Below are positions 24,958 to 33,896 of a stretch of DNA of 64,000 bases, piece by piece. The DNA is from Actinoplanes oryzae (GTDB lineage Bacteria > Actinomycetota > Actinomycetes > Mycobacteriales > Micromonosporaceae): positions 1 through 64,000 of the forward strand of contig NZ_JAUQWH010000025.1 in the NCBI RefSeq assembly GCF_030757795.1, written 5' to 3'. How positions within the stretch are numbered: the stretch's first letter is position 1; each line of letters opens with the position of its first letter. A program made the translations under genes and the position numbers. Below the pieces are notes generated by a model. That model was not told where the DNA came from. It was given only the letters and a program-made list of their open reading frames with translations, and did no database searches.

Positions 24958-25159
24958 CGAGGCACCCCTCCCACATTTTTACCGCCCGAAGTGGCAGAGA
25001 GTAGGGGGCGGAATTTGCCCCGATGTTAACAGTGCCTTCCGCTCGGGTACGGGGAGCCCTTACGGGAACGTGAGCCGCTTTCTCCCCCTCGCGACCGAGG
25101 GAGGGGTGGAAACGGGTGCATACCGTGGAAAGCACCCCAGCTGAAGGAGTGAGCTACAG

Positions 25160-25345
25160 ATGACCGCCCGCCGACTGGCCCGGCCCCGCGACGACCGATG
25201 GATCGCGGGTGTGTGCTCCGGCCTGGCCCGCCGCTTCGGCATGTCCTCCGGGGTGATGCGGCTGATCTTCATCGTGTCGATCCTGCTCCCCGGTCCGCAG
25301 TTCCTCATCTACCTCGCACTCTGGATCGTCCTGCCCAACGAGTGA
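25160..25345 (+). CDS. PspC domain membrane protein
   Basis: 61 residues, ATG after AAGGAGTGAGCTACAG. The whole protein is a PspC domain: RDDRWIAGVCSGLARRFGM, then GVMRLIFIVSILLPGPQFLIYLALWIVLP with a single membrane helix. PspC proteins take part in envelope-stress responses and often accompany two-component systems of the type encoded next, 22 bases downstream. It may be the stress-sensing first gene of the 25160-28536 cluster. The 200-base region upstream holds a hairpin (CCCCTC ... GAGGG) but no promoter I can name. Confidence 0.85.
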   Translation: MTARRLARPRDDRWIAGVCSGLARRFGMSSGVMRLIFIVSILLPGPQFLIYLALWIVLPNE

Positions 25346-25367
25346 CCGCTGCGTTACCGTTTCTGCC

Positions 25368-26375
25368 GTGCTCCGGCGATTCCTGCTCGACACGGCCGTA
25401 GCGGTCTTCGTCACAGCGATCTTCTGGCTGCCCGTGGCTCGTGCCACGGGCAGTCCCGTTTCCGGCCTGCTCCTGGCCGTGGTGACCGGCGCGGCCGTGG
25501 TGCTGCACCGCCGGCGTCCCGGCCTCGCCACCCTCGTCACCGCGGCGGCGACCGTGCTCGGCACGGCGCTCGGCCTGTGCCGTGACCCGATGCTCGCCAC
25601 CGCCTGGTGTCTCTTCACCCTCGCGCTGACCCGGCCGGTGCGGCACCCGCTACCGCTGCTCGGGGTGCTCGCCGCCGGCCTCGGAGTGGTGGCCGCGGTG
25701 CCCAGCGGCGATCCGGACGGGCTCGGCCGCCAGGCGCTGCTGTCCGTCGTCGCGCTGACCGTCGCGTGGCTGCTCGGCACCGCGATCGGACGGCAGGTCG
25801 CCGCGGCGCGGGAGGCCGAGCGCGCCCGGGTGCACCTGGCCGTCGCGCGGGAGGTCCACGACGTCGTCGGGCACGCTCTCGGGGTCATCGGCGCCGAGGC
25901 GGGCGTCACCCGGGCGCTGCCGGACGCCGGCCCCGGGGAGTTGCGCGACACTCTCGCGGAGATCGAGAGCCACGCGCGGGAGGCGTTGACCGAGGTACAG
26001 ACGTTGGTCCGGGGCCTGCGCTCCCCCGCCCGGCTGGACGACCTGCTCTCCTCCGCCCGCAGCGCCGGGCTGGTGGTCGACGCGCGCATCCGCCTGTCCC
26101 GGCCGCTCGACCCCGGCGCCTACCGGATCGTGCAGGAGTCGCTGAGCAATGTCGTCCGGCACGCGCCGGGCGCCGCGTGCCGGGTCGACGTGCGGGACGG
26201 CCCGGGCGCCGTGGAGATCGTGGTCCGGGACGACGGGCCGGGCTGCCCCGGCGACCTCGGCCTCGGCTTCGGCCTGCGCGGCATGCGGGAGCGGGCGGCG
26301 CTGGCGGGCGGCACGGTGACGTGGCGGAACCACCCGCGCGGCGGCTTCGAGGTCCGGGCCCGGCTGCCGCGATGA
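25368..26375 (+). CDS. NarL-type sensor histidine kinase
   Basis: 335 residues from GTG 25368. The N-terminal 145 residues hold four or five membrane helices with very short loops, so the signal is probably sensed in the membrane. A HisKA_3 dimerisation domain follows, with the phospho-accepting His in REVHDVVGHALGV (about 165), then a HATPase domain: N box AYRIVQESLSNVVRHA, G boxes DDGPGC and GLRGMRERAALAGG. Partner of the response regulator whose ATG overlaps its stop (ATGA at 26372). With the ABC exporter downstream it forms a self-contained sensor-exporter module. Confidence 0.88.
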   Translation: MLRRFLLDTAVAVFVTAIFWLPVARATGSPVSGLLLAVVTGAAVVLHRRRPGLATLVTAAATVLGTALGLCRDPMLATAWCLFTLALTRPVRHPLPLLGVLAAGLGVVAAVPSGDPDGLGRQALLSVVALTVAWLLGTAIGRQVAAAREAERARVHLAVAREVHDVVGHALGVIGAEAGVTRALPDAGPGELRDTLAEIESHAREALTEVQTLVRGLRSPARLDDLLSSARSAGLVVDARIRLSRPLDPGAYRIVQESLSNVVRHAPGAACRVDVRDGPGAVEIVVRDDGPGCPGDLGLGFGLRGMRERAALAGGTVTWRNHPRGGFEVRARLPR

Positions 26376-27022
26376 TCAGCGTCTTCCTCGCCGACGACGA
26401 CGCCGGGTTCCGGGCGGCGTACCGCAAGCTCTTCACGCGTACGGACGGCTTCCGCCTGCTCGGCGAGGCCGCCGACGGTGCCGAGGCGGCCCGGCTGGTC
26501 GCCGCGCTCCGGCCGGCGGTGGCCCTGCTCGACGTGCAGATGCCCGGGGCGGACGGGCTCACGGCGGCGCGCGCGATCCTCGCCGGCACGGCGACGCGGG
26601 TCATCATGCTCACCACGTTCGACCTCGACGAGTACGTGCACGAGGCACTCGCCCTCGGAGCCGCCGGCTTCCTGCTCAAGAACGCGGCTCCGGCCGAGGT
26701 GCTGCATGCCGTGCGTACGGTGCACGCCGGTCACGCCACGCTCGCTCCGGAGGTCACGACCCGGCTCGTCGGGCAGTTCACCCCCCGGCCCCGTGCCCGG
26801 CGGCACGAGTTCGCCGGGGCCGTGCTGTCGGGGCGCGAGCTGGAGGTCGCCCGGCTCGTCGCCCGCGGCCGCACCAACCAGCAGATCGCCGACGAGCTGT
26901 TCCTCAGCCCTGAGACCGTACGGACGTATCTGAGCCGGATGTTCGCCAAGCTGGACGTGCGCGACCGGACGCAGCTGGCGGTCCTCGCCACGGAGGCCGG
27001 GCTGCTCTACGACCCTCGCTGA
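26372..27022 (+). CDS. NarL/LuxR-type response regulator
   Basis: 216 residues. Receiver domain (1-120) with acidic pocket LADDDAG, phospho-accepting Asp in VALLDVQMPGADG (about 53), Thr in MLTTFDLDEYV and Lys in FLLKNAAPAE. LuxR HTH (about 150-216): LSGRELEVARLVARGRTNQQ, then FLSPETVRTYLSRMFAKLDVRDRTQLA. It should be phosphorylated by the upstream kinase and bind promoters as a dimer. It is likely to control the ABC genes that follow in the same direction. Confidence 0.9.
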   Translation: MISVFLADDDAGFRAAYRKLFTRTDGFRLLGEAADGAEAARLVAALRPAVALLDVQMPGADGLTAARAILAGTATRVIMLTTFDLDEYVHEALALGAAGFLLKNAAPAEVLHAVRTVHAGHATLAPEVTTRLVGQFTPRPRARRHEFAGAVLSGRELEVARLVARGRTNQQIADELFLSPETVRTYLSRMFAKLDVRDRTQLAVLATEAGLLYDPR

Positions 27023-27064
27023 TTGTCGCGTTCCGGGGGACACGCCTCGCCGCCGCCGGGCCGC

Positions 27065-27874
27065 ATGCTGGCCACCGTGACGGTACGGCTGCGCGAGGTC
27101 GGCAAACGCTACGGCCGGGGACGGTGGATCCTCTCCGGCGTCGACCTGACCCTGCCCGCCGGCGAGATCGTGCATGTCGCCGGCGGCAACGGCGCCGGCA
27201 AGTCCACCCTGCTGCGCCTGGCCGCCGGGGCGTCCCACCCCACCCGCGGCACGGTGAGCGGCATCCCGCCCGTCACCGGCTATGTCCCGGACCGGTTCAC
27301 CAGCGCGGACGCCATGTCCTCGGTGGCCTTCCTGACGCATGTCGGCCGGATCCGCGGGCTCGGGAGCCGGGCGGCGACCCGGCGCGCCCACGAGCTGCTG
27401 GACCGCCTGTCGCTGGCGGGTGGCCCGCACACGCCGATGCGCGCGCTGTCGAAGGGCAACGCGCAGAAGGTGGCGCTTGCCCAGGCGCTCATGGTGCCGC
27501 CGGCGCTGCTGGTCCTCGACGAGCCGTGGTCCGGCCTCGACACTCCGGCGCACGCCGTGCTCGCGTCGATCCTGCACGAGGTACGCGACGCCGGCGCCGC
27601 TGTGCTGCTGACGGACCACCGCTCGGGTGCGCACGGGCAGGCCACGATCTCGTACGGCCTGGTGGACGGCGCTCTGCACCGGCGCGCGACCGGATCGGCG
27701 CCGCCTGCCCGGATCCGGCTGACCGGTCGCGGATCTGTGGACTGGCCCGGGGTACGCAGTGTTGCCACGGCGGCGCACGGGGTCGAACTCGACGTGGACG
27801 ACGCCCGCGTCGACGACGTGCTGTTCCGCGCGCTGGCCGGCGGCTGGTCCGTGACGGCGGTGACGCGCCCGTGA
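27065..27874 (+). CDS. ABC exporter ATP-binding subunit
   Basis: 269 residues from ATG 27065; GTG 27077 or TTG 27023 are possible alternative starts as none has a strong ribosome site. Walker A GGNGAGKST, signature as LSKGNAQKVALAQAL (a variant of LSGGQ common in export ATPases), Walker B LLVLDEPWSGLD, and the H loop as LTDHRSG. The last 60 residues form a small extra domain. Two-subunit exporters of this kind move drugs, bacteriocins or lipids outward. The stop overlaps the next gene (GTGA), which encodes the membrane subunit. Confidence 0.85.
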   Translation: MLATVTVRLREVGKRYGRGRWILSGVDLTLPAGEIVHVAGGNGAGKSTLLRLAAGASHPTRGTVSGIPPVTGYVPDRFTSADAMSSVAFLTHVGRIRGLGSRAATRRAHELLDRLSLAGGPHTPMRALSKGNAQKVALAQALMVPPALLVLDEPWSGLDTPAHAVLASILHEVRDAGAAVLLTDHRSGAHGQATISYGLVDGALHRRATGSAPPARIRLTGRGSVDWPGVRSVATAAHGVELDVDDARVDDVLFRALAGGWSVTAVTRP

Positions 27875-28536
27875 GGCATCACGTCGCGCTGGTTCGCTCC
27901 GGGCTGGCGGCCATGCTGCACGGCCAGCGCTATCTGGCGCCGTTGCTGCTGCACCTGAGCGTCCTGTCGATCTTCACCGTCAACGACATCGGCCCGCTGA
28001 CCGGCAGCTATGTCGTCGCCGCGGGCAGCCTGCTCGTCGCCTCCTGCTGGCTCACGATCACCATCCGCAACCAGGAGGACCCGGCCCGCCGAGCCGTCAG
28101 CACCGTCACCGCGGGCGGGCCCGGTCGCCTGCTCGCCGCCGAGATCGTCCTGGCCCTGCTGACCGGCCTCGCCCTGCTGCTGGGGGGAACCGTCTTCCCG
28201 ATCGTCGCCGGCGACCACGTCGTCACCCCGGCGGCCGTGACCGCCGGCGTCCTGGCCCAGGCCACGGCCCTCTGCACCGGCATCGCGGTGGGCCTGCTCT
28301 GCGCGCGCCCGCTCGTCCCCCGGCCCGGCTGGTCCCTCCTGACGGCCCTGCTGGTGATCGGCGCGATCCCGCTCACCCCGGGCCTGCCGCCGATCAACCC
28401 CATGCTGAAACTCCTGAGCAGCACCCGCCCGCCGGCCGCCCAGCTGCCCGCCCTCGTCACCCACCTGACCGTCGCCGCCACCCTCCTGACCGCCGCGGCC
28501 CTGGCCACCGACCGCCTCGCCCGCCGTCGCACCTGA
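27871..28536 (+). CDS. ABC exporter membrane subunit
   Basis: 221 residues from GTG 27871, overlapping the ATPase stop by 4 bases. Six likely membrane helices: YLAPLLLHLSVLSIFTV, YVVAAGSLLVASCWL, LAAEIVLALLTGLALLLGG, VTAGVLAQATALCTGIAVGLL, SLLTALLVIGAIPL and LTVAATLLTAAALA. No named permease family is obvious, but its position after an ATPase and its topology fit an ABC-2-like exporter half. The conserved cytoplasmic segment NQEDPARRAV after helix 2 may couple to the ATPase. Confidence 0.72.
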   Translation: MRHHVALVRSGLAAMLHGQRYLAPLLLHLSVLSIFTVNDIGPLTGSYVVAAGSLLVASCWLTITIRNQEDPARRAVSTVTAGGPGRLLAAEIVLALLTGLALLLGGTVFPIVAGDHVVTPAAVTAGVLAQATALCTGIAVGLLCARPLVPRPGWSLLTALLVIGAIPLTPGLPPINPMLKLLSSTRPPAAQLPALVTHLTVAATLLTAAALATDRLARRRT

Positions 28537-28584
28537 CCGCTCGGGCCTCGGCCTTGGAGGTGGTCGCTCGCCGTGGCCGGCGGG

Positions 28585-29352
28585 TCAGGGGTTGGCGAAC
28601 TCGACCGTCACCGTCGTGTAGCCGAGCCGCCCGAACAGGCTCTGCAGCATCTTCTCCGTGTTCTCCCGGGCGCGCTGGTCCAGGCCGCTCGCCCGGGCCG
28701 CCTCGGTGATGCGCTGCTGAGCCAGCTGGTAGACGCGCTGCTGCTGCCCGGGGTCGCTCTTGAAGGCGTCGCCGATCCGGTTGAGCAGGCCGCGCTCCTC
28801 GGCCACGACATAGCTGCGCTGCATGTCGAGGGCCGCGTCGCCCTGGGCCGGCGGCGGCAGCTTGATCGTCACCTGCTTGGCGGCCTCGTCGACCGTGAGC
28901 GCGTCCGTGGCGAGGTTGCTGAAGTCGACGTAGGACTCGACCGTGCCCGCCCCGACGAAGAGCGTGCGCTGGTTGACCAGGAAGTCGGGGATGTTCTCCT
29001 TGTTCTCCTGGAGGTCGACGATCACCTGGAACGAGCCGTCCGCGGCGACATAACGGCTCAGGTCGCGCATCGACTGGAGCAGGACGGGCTGGCTGCGGTC
29101 GGTCGTCTTGTCGGAGAACGGGTTGTCGAAGCTGGGCAGCACGTTGACCGCGCGCAGGCCGAGACAGGCCGCCACCATCAGCGCGAACACGACGAGCGTG
29201 AAGATCAGCAGCCGCGCGAACCCGCTCATGCCCCGGGCGGCCGGCGGCGGGTCGGCCGGCTGCGCCGGATCGGCGGGCGCGACGGGTGGCGCCGGGTCCA
29301 CGGCAGCCGGCCATTCCTTGGTGGGCTCGTCGACGTCAGGCTTGTCGGCCAT
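28585..29352 (-). CDS. DUF4230 membrane-anchored protein
   Basis: 255 residues from ATG 29352 (MADKPDVDEPTKEW) with AAGGGG ahead. A Pro/Asp-rich cytoplasmic segment (1-45) precedes one membrane helix (about 53-75, LLIFTLVVFALMVAACLGL). The rest lies outside and matches DUF4230: LQSMRDLSRYVAADGSFQVIVDLQ, VGAGTVESYVDFSNLATD, KLPPPAQGDAALDMQRSYV and the ending GYTTVTVEF. The biochemical function of the family is unknown to me. A longer frame to 29436 exists but lacks a ribosome site. Confidence 0.78.
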   Translation of the reverse strand: MADKPDVDEPTKEWPAAVDPAPPVAPADPAQPADPPPAARGMSGFARLLIFTLVVFALMVAACLGLRAVNVLPSFDNPFSDKTTDRSQPVLLQSMRDLSRYVAADGSFQVIVDLQENKENIPDFLVNQRTLFVGAGTVESYVDFSNLATDALTVDEAAKQVTIKLPPPAQGDAALDMQRSYVVAEERGLLNRIGDAFKSDPGQQQRVYQLAQQRITEAARASGLDQRARENTEKMLQSLFGRLGYTTVTVEFANP

Positions 29353-29452
29353 CGGGGACACCCCTTCCTCGCAAGCAGCACCAGGGGGACCGCTCCTGCG
29401 ATCCTTGGTACCCACCGTAGAGACCCGGTACGACAATTTCGCCGCGAAAAAC

Positions 29453-30613
29453 CTACGCGAACGCGTTCAGCCCGGTCAGCCGCTGCCCGATGACCAATTG
29501 GTGCACTTCGGACGTGCCCTCGTACGTCAGCACGCTCTCCAGGTTGTTCGCGTGCCGCAGCACCGGATACTCCCCGCTGATGCCGTTGGCGCCCAGGATC
29601 GTGCGGCACTGGCGGGCGATCGCCAGCGCCTCGCGCACGTTGTTCAGCTTGCCGACGCTGACCTGCTCGGGCCGCAGTCCCCCGGCGTCGGCGCGCCGGC
29701 CGAGGTGCAGCGCCAGCAGACAGCCCTTCTGCAGCTCGACGGCCATGTCGGCCAGCTTCGCCTGGGTCAGCTGGAAGCCCGCGATCGGCCGCCCGAACTG
29801 CTCGCGCGCGAGCGCGTACGACAGGGCCGTCTCCAGACAGTCCCGCGCGGCCCCCATCGCGCCCCAGATGATGCCGAAGCGGGCCTCGGTCAGGCAGGAC
29901 AGCGGCGCCTTCAGGCCGGCGGCGAGAGGGAGCCGGGCTTCCGCGGGCACCCGCACCTCGTCGAGGGCGATCTCCCCGGTGGCCGACGCCCGCAACGAGA
30001 GCTTCCGGGTGACCTCGCGCACGGAGAAGCCGGGTGATGACGTCGGCACCGCGAAGCCCAGCACGCCGTCGTCCGAGCGCGCCCAGATCACGGCCACATC
30101 CGCCACCGGCGCGTTGGTGATCCACATCTTGCCGCCGGTCAGCACCCAGTCGGCGCCGTCACGCCGCGCGCGCGTGGCCATGTTCCCGGGGTCGGAGCCG
30201 TGATCCGGTTCGGTCAGCCCGAAGCAGCCGATCAGCTCGCCGGCCGCCATGCCGGGCAGCCAGCGCTGCTTCTGCTCCTCGCTGCCGTACCTCCAGATCG
30301 CGTACATGGCGAGCGACCCCTGCACGGACACCAGCGAGCGCACGCCCGAGTCGGCCGCCTCGAGCTCCTGGCACGCGAGGCCGTACTGCACCGCGGTCGC
30401 GCCGGCGCACCCGTACCCCGAAAGATGCATGCCGAGGAGGCCGAGCTTGCCGAACTCGAGGGCCAGCTCGCGGACCGGCACCGTGCCGCGCTCGTACCAG
30501 TCGGCCACCCGCGGCCGGACCAGGTCGTCGACGACGCGCCGGGTCACCGCCCGGATGTCGCGTTCCTCGTCGGTGAGCAGATCGTCGAGATCGAGCAGGT
30601 CGAGGGAGGACAT
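29453..30613 (-). CDS. Acyl-CoA dehydrogenase, glutaryl-CoA dehydrogenase-like
   Basis: 386 residues. An acyl-CoA dehydrogenase of the glutaryl-CoA type: CFGLTEPDHGSDPGNMAT (FAD/substrate loop), WVLTGGKMWITNAP, the Arg-bearing CLTEARFGIIWGAMGAA that in glutaryl-CoA dehydrogenases binds the distal carboxylate, and the catalytic Glu in ESVLTYEGTSEVHQLVIGQ. It would oxidise and decarboxylate glutaryl-CoA to crotonyl-CoA in lysine/tryptophan breakdown. Neighbours give no pathway support, so a related short-chain acyl-CoA substrate is possible. Confidence 0.82.
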   Translation of the reverse strand: MSSLDLLDLDDLLTDEERDIRAVTRRVVDDLVRPRVADWYERGTVPVRELALEFGKLGLLGMHLSGYGCAGATAVQYGLACQELEAADSGVRSLVSVQGSLAMYAIWRYGSEEQKQRWLPGMAAGELIGCFGLTEPDHGSDPGNMATRARRDGADWVLTGGKMWITNAPVADVAVIWARSDDGVLGFAVPTSSPGFSVREVTRKLSLRASATGEIALDEVRVPAEARLPLAAGLKAPLSCLTEARFGIIWGAMGAARDCLETALSYALAREQFGRPIAGFQLTQAKLADMAVELQKGCLLALHLGRRADAGGLRPEQVSVGKLNNVREALAIARQCRTILGANGISGEYPVLRHANNLESVLTYEGTSEVHQLVIGQRLTGLNAFA

Positions 30614-30622
30614 CCCCCCAAG

Positions 30623-30916
30623 CTAATCGATGACCAGCACTCTCGCGTGGATCTGGTTGCGCTGCTGCAGGGCCGCGCGCAGCGCCCGGTGCAGCCCGTC
30701 CTCGAGATAGAGCGCGCCGTTCCACTCGACCACGTGCGGGAAGAGGTCGCCGTAGAAGGTCGAGTCCTCGGCCAGCAGCTTGTCGAGGGCCAGCTCGCGC
30801 TTGGTGGTGATCAGGTCGGCCAGCCGGATCGGCCGCGGCGGGATCTCCGCCCACGACTTCAGCGTCGTGTGATGCTCGGGGTACGGCGCACCGTCCCGCA
30901 CGGCTTTGAAGATCAC
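30623..30916 (-). CDS. Small ParB-like protein, conserved in actinobacteria
   Basis: 97 residues from GTG 30916 with GGAGGGGAG ahead. The segment NGALYLEDGLHRALRAALQQ, then RNQIHARVLVID, resembles the GxHR box and following helix of ParB/sulfiredoxin-fold proteins, and LADLITTKRELALDKLLAED an N-terminal helix. No nuclease or DNA-binding activity can be claimed. It ends 9 bases before the acyl-CoA dehydrogenase gene, so the two may be co-transcribed, though their functions look unrelated. Confidence 0.65.
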   Translation of the reverse strand: MIFKAVRDGAPYPEHHTTLKSWAEIPPRPIRLADLITTKRELALDKLLAEDSTFYGDLFPHVVEWNGALYLEDGLHRALRAALQQRNQIHARVLVID

Positions 30917-31012
30917 GATGGCACGCTCCCCTCCGGTCTCACGTCACGGCCGTACCCGGCGGACAAGCGGATACCCATGTCAGCCTAGCGAGCCGCCGCC
31001 GTATCGACGACG

Positions 31013-31642
31013 TCAGACAGCATCCCCGGGGGACGCCGGTCGCCCGGCCCACCGGCCATGATGCACCACTTCGTCCACCGGGCGGTGCCCCCGGCGCAGT
31101 GACGGTGACCTCTTGTCCGGCGCCGGATAGCCGACAGCCACGGTGCCCACGGGCGTGAATTCGTCCGGAACGCCGAAAGCCTCCCGGAATGCCCCCACCT
31201 TGTCGGCCGGCACGCCGAAGAAGAGCGAACCCAGCCCCTCGTTGACGGCCGTCAGGTGGATGAGCAGCGCCGCCATGCCGGTGTCCACGTCCCAGTACGG
31301 CACCGGCCAGCGGTTCTCGTCCCGGTCGGACCAGCCCTTGTCGGACTCGGCATAGCGGTCGAGATAGACCGACTTGTTCGACAGGGCGACGATCAGCAGC
31401 GGCGCCTGGCTCATCCGGCGCATCCAGTCGTCCGCGCCCGGGCCGAAGGAGGTCACCGACCAGTAGCGCTCGCGATCGGCCGGCGCCGACAGCACGAGGA
31501 AGCCCCAGCCCTGCGAGAAGCCGGCCGACGGCGCCCGCAGCGCGTGCCGCACGAGCTTGTCGACGAGCTCCGGCGGCACCGGGCGGTCCGGGTCGTACGT
31601 GCGGACCATCCGGCGCCTGCGGAGGACCTCGTCGAACTCCAC
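31013..31642 (-). CDS. Nitroreductase-family flavoprotein
   Basis: 209 residues from GTG 31642, four bases after the epimerase stop; a longer frame would overlap that gene. Nitroreductase features: an N-terminal RRRRMVRTYDPDRPVPPE (the FMN-binding Arg cluster RxxxRxY), APSAGFSQGWGFLVL, VDTGMAALLIHLTAVNEGLGSLFFG and the C-terminal VGTVAVGYPAPDK. Reduction of quinones, nitro compounds or other electrophiles with NAD(P)H is expected; the substrate is unknown. It is the last gene of the pdxH-MFS-epimerase-nitroreductase operon, and FMN is also the cofactor of PdxH, but a link is speculative. Confidence 0.84.
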   Translation of the reverse strand: MEFDEVLRRRRMVRTYDPDRPVPPELVDKLVRHALRAPSAGFSQGWGFLVLSAPADRERYWSVTSFGPGADDWMRRMSQAPLLIVALSNKSVYLDRYAESDKGWSDRDENRWPVPYWDVDTGMAALLIHLTAVNEGLGSLFFGVPADKVGAFREAFGVPDEFTPVGTVAVGYPAPDKRSPSLRRGHRPVDEVVHHGRWAGRPASPGDAV

Positions 31643-31646
31643 GGGG

Positions 31647-32576
31647 TCAGGCCCCGGCCGGGCGGACGCCCCAGGAGGCACGCCAGGTCTGGCCCGGCTC
31701 CAGCACGATCAGGTCGCGCCCCGACCGGTACGCGTCCGGCGGGCACGTCATCGGCTCGATCGCCACGGACCGGCGGAAGCGCTCGCCGTGCAGCGTGTCG
31801 CCGGTGAAGACCTGCCACCACTTGAAGTTCTCGTCGCCCCACACGGTGACCGACCGGCTGCCGTCGGGCGCCGCGATCGTCACCGAGGAGCTGCCGTCCT
31901 CGTCCGGGACCAGATCACCCCACGTGGTGTCGAGCACCGCGGTGCCGATCTTGCGGGGCTCAATGTAGTCGAACTCCGTGCCGGCGACCTTGACCGCGCC
32001 GATGGGCAGCAGCCGGGTGTCCGCCAGGATCTTGCTGCGCCCGGGCACCCGCAGCAGGGTCTCGTCGACCGCCACGCCCGGCAGCTGCAGGTAGGGGTGC
32101 ACGGAGAAGCCCCACGGCGCCCGGCTGCCGCTCGTGTTGACGACCTCCTGGTCCGAGCGCAGGCCGGCGGCGGAGACGCTCCACCGGGTCCGCAGCGTCA
32201 GCGACCACGGGTAGCCGGTCTGGGCGGGCAGGTCGTACTCCAGGGTGACGCTGTCGGCGGCCTGCTCGGCGAGGTGCCAGCGGGACCAGTTGACCAAGCC
32301 GTGGATGGCGTTGTGCCGGGCGGGCTCGGTCAGCGGCAGCTGATAGGTCGTTCCCTCGAAGGTGTAGTGCCCGTCGCGGATGCGGTTGGGCCACGGGGCG
32401 AGGATCGTGCCGGCCGAGGCGGGCGTCATCTCGTCGGGCGAGAAGCCGTCGAGGACCTCGTGGTCCCCGGCCGAGTAGCCGCGGAGCACGCCGCCGACCT
32501 CCACGACGGTGGCCTTGTGGCCCTCCGCCTCGATGGTCCACTGGGTTCCCGACTTGGCGGCGACGACGTTGGTCAT
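31647..32576 (-). CDS. Aldose 1-epimerase family protein
   Basis: 309 residues. Galactose mutarotase-like beta-sandwich with the expected active-site pieces: NRIRDGHYTFEGTTYQLPLTEP, HNAIHGLVNWSRW (first His), WGFSVHPYLQLPG (second His), and the catalytic Glu near VAIEPMTCPPDAYRSG. It interconverts alpha and beta anomers of hexoses or hexose phosphates in the cytoplasm. It begins 9 bases after the MFS gene stop and ends 4 bases before the nitroreductase start. Confidence 0.85.
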   Translation of the reverse strand: MTNVVAAKSGTQWTIEAEGHKATVVEVGGVLRGYSAGDHEVLDGFSPDEMTPASAGTILAPWPNRIRDGHYTFEGTTYQLPLTEPARHNAIHGLVNWSRWHLAEQAADSVTLEYDLPAQTGYPWSLTLRTRWSVSAAGLRSDQEVVNTSGSRAPWGFSVHPYLQLPGVAVDETLLRVPGRSKILADTRLLPIGAVKVAGTEFDYIEPRKIGTAVLDTTWGDLVPDEDGSSSVTIAAPDGSRSVTVWGDENFKWWQVFTGDTLHGERFRRSVAIEPMTCPPDAYRSGRDLIVLEPGQTWRASWGVRPAGA

Positions 32577-32585
32577 GGGCAGAGA

Positions 32586-33896
32586 TTAACCCTTCACTTC
32601 TTCGGCGGACGGCGGACGGTATCGAAGGAGGGCGGGGAAGGCCGCTGCCAGCACGACCGCCAGGCCCGCGGCCACGAAACCACCGCCGGCCCAGGAGGCG
32701 GCGGGGCCCGTGATGTCGGCCGTCGCGCCGGCCCGCAGGTCGCCCAGGCGGGGACCGCCGGCCACCACGACGGTGAAGACGCCCTGCAGCCGTCCGCGCA
32801 GCCTGTCCGGGGCGTACACCTGCAGGATCGACTGCCGGTAGACCGCGCTGACCAGGTCGGCCGCGCCGCCGACCGCGAGCAGCAGCACCATCAGCCACAG
32901 CGAGTGGGCCAGGCCGGCGAAGCCGATGGCGACGCCCCAGCCGACGACGGCGATGACGAGCGCCACGCCCTGCCGTCTCACCCGGCCGATCCACCCGGAG
33001 GTGAGCCCGCCGACCACGGATCCGAGCGCGATCGCGGCGAACAGCCAGCCGACCGCCGAGCCGCCGCCGAAGCGCTCCGCGGCGATCTCCGGGAACAGCG
33101 CCCGCGGCATCGCGAAGACCATGGCGACGATGTCGACCGCGAAGGAGAGCAGCAGCACCGGCTGGGTGACCAGGAAGCGCAGGCCCACGAGCACGCCGCG
33201 GAGCCCGGCGTTGGGCTTCTCCGCCGACTCGTCGTGCTCGATCGGCGGGATCGACGGCAGCTTCCACGTGGCCCAGAAGGATATCGTGAAGAGCAGGGCA
33301 TCCACCGCGTACGCCACCGTGACGCCCGTGTCGGTCGACCACGCCCCGAGGATCAGACCCGCCGCCAGCGGCCCGAGCACGCCACCGGCCGTGGTGGCCG
33401 TGTAGTTGAGCGTGTTGGCCGACGGCACGAGGTCCTTGGGCACGATGCGCGGGATGATCGCCTGCCGGGTCGGCGAGCTCACCGCGAAGCCGGCCGACTG
33501 GATCGCGGTCAGCACCAGCAGCAGCACGCCGCTGTGCACCTGCAGCAGCGCCTGCGCGAGCAGCCCGACCGTGGAGAGCCAGGCGAGCGTCGAGCTGGCG
33601 AGCAGCAGCTTGCGGCGGTCGACCACGTCGGCGGCCGCGCCGCCCCACAACCCGAAGATCAGCAGGGGTACGAGACCCGCGATGCCGAGCAGGCCGACCC
33701 ACGCCGACGAGTGCGTGATCGCGAACATCTCGACCGGTACGGCCACCGAGGTGAACTGGAACCCGAAGAAGGAGATCGAGTTACCGACCCACATCCGCCT
33801 GTACGCGACCCCGCGCAGCGGCCGGGTGTCGATGACCCAGCTGCGCTTCCTCTCCACCGTCTCCTGCGCGGCGGCCTCGACGGGCTCCTGGGTCAC
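32586..33896 (-). CDS. MFS transporter (DHA3-like)
   Basis: 436 residues from GTG 33896, overlapping the pdxH stop (GTGA). Twelve membrane helices with the A motif after helix 2 ([18 protein letters not shown]) and a second-half equivalent ([11 protein letters not shown]). The central loop between helices 6 and 7 is charged ([10 protein letters not shown]). DHA3-like exporters remove macrolides, siderophores or metabolites. The first 30 residues are cytoplasmic. Two adjacent genes of the same operon act on sugars and flavin substrates, but the cargo cannot be deduced. Confidence 0.83.
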   Translation of the reverse strand: MTQEPVEAAAQETVERKRSWVIDTRPLRGVAYRRMWVGNSISFFGFQFTSVAVPVEMFAITHSSAWVGLLGIAGLVPLLIFGLWGGAAADVVDRRKLLLASSTLAWLSTVGLLAQALLQVHSGVLLLVLTAIQSAGFAVSSPTRQAIIPRIVPKDLVPSANTLNYTATTAGGVLGPLAAGLILGAWSTDTGVTVAYAVDALLFTISFWATWKLPSIPPIEHDESAEKPNAGLRGVLVGLRFLVTQPVLLLSFAVDIVAMVFAMPRALFPEIAAERFGGGSAVGWLFAAIALGSVVGGLTSGWIGRVRRQGVALVIAVVGWGVAIGFAGLAHSLWLMVLLLAVGGAADLVSAVYRQSILQVYAPDRLRGRLQGVFTVVVAGGPRLGDLRAGATADITGPAASWAGGGFVAAGLAVVLAAAFPALLRYRPPSAEEVKG

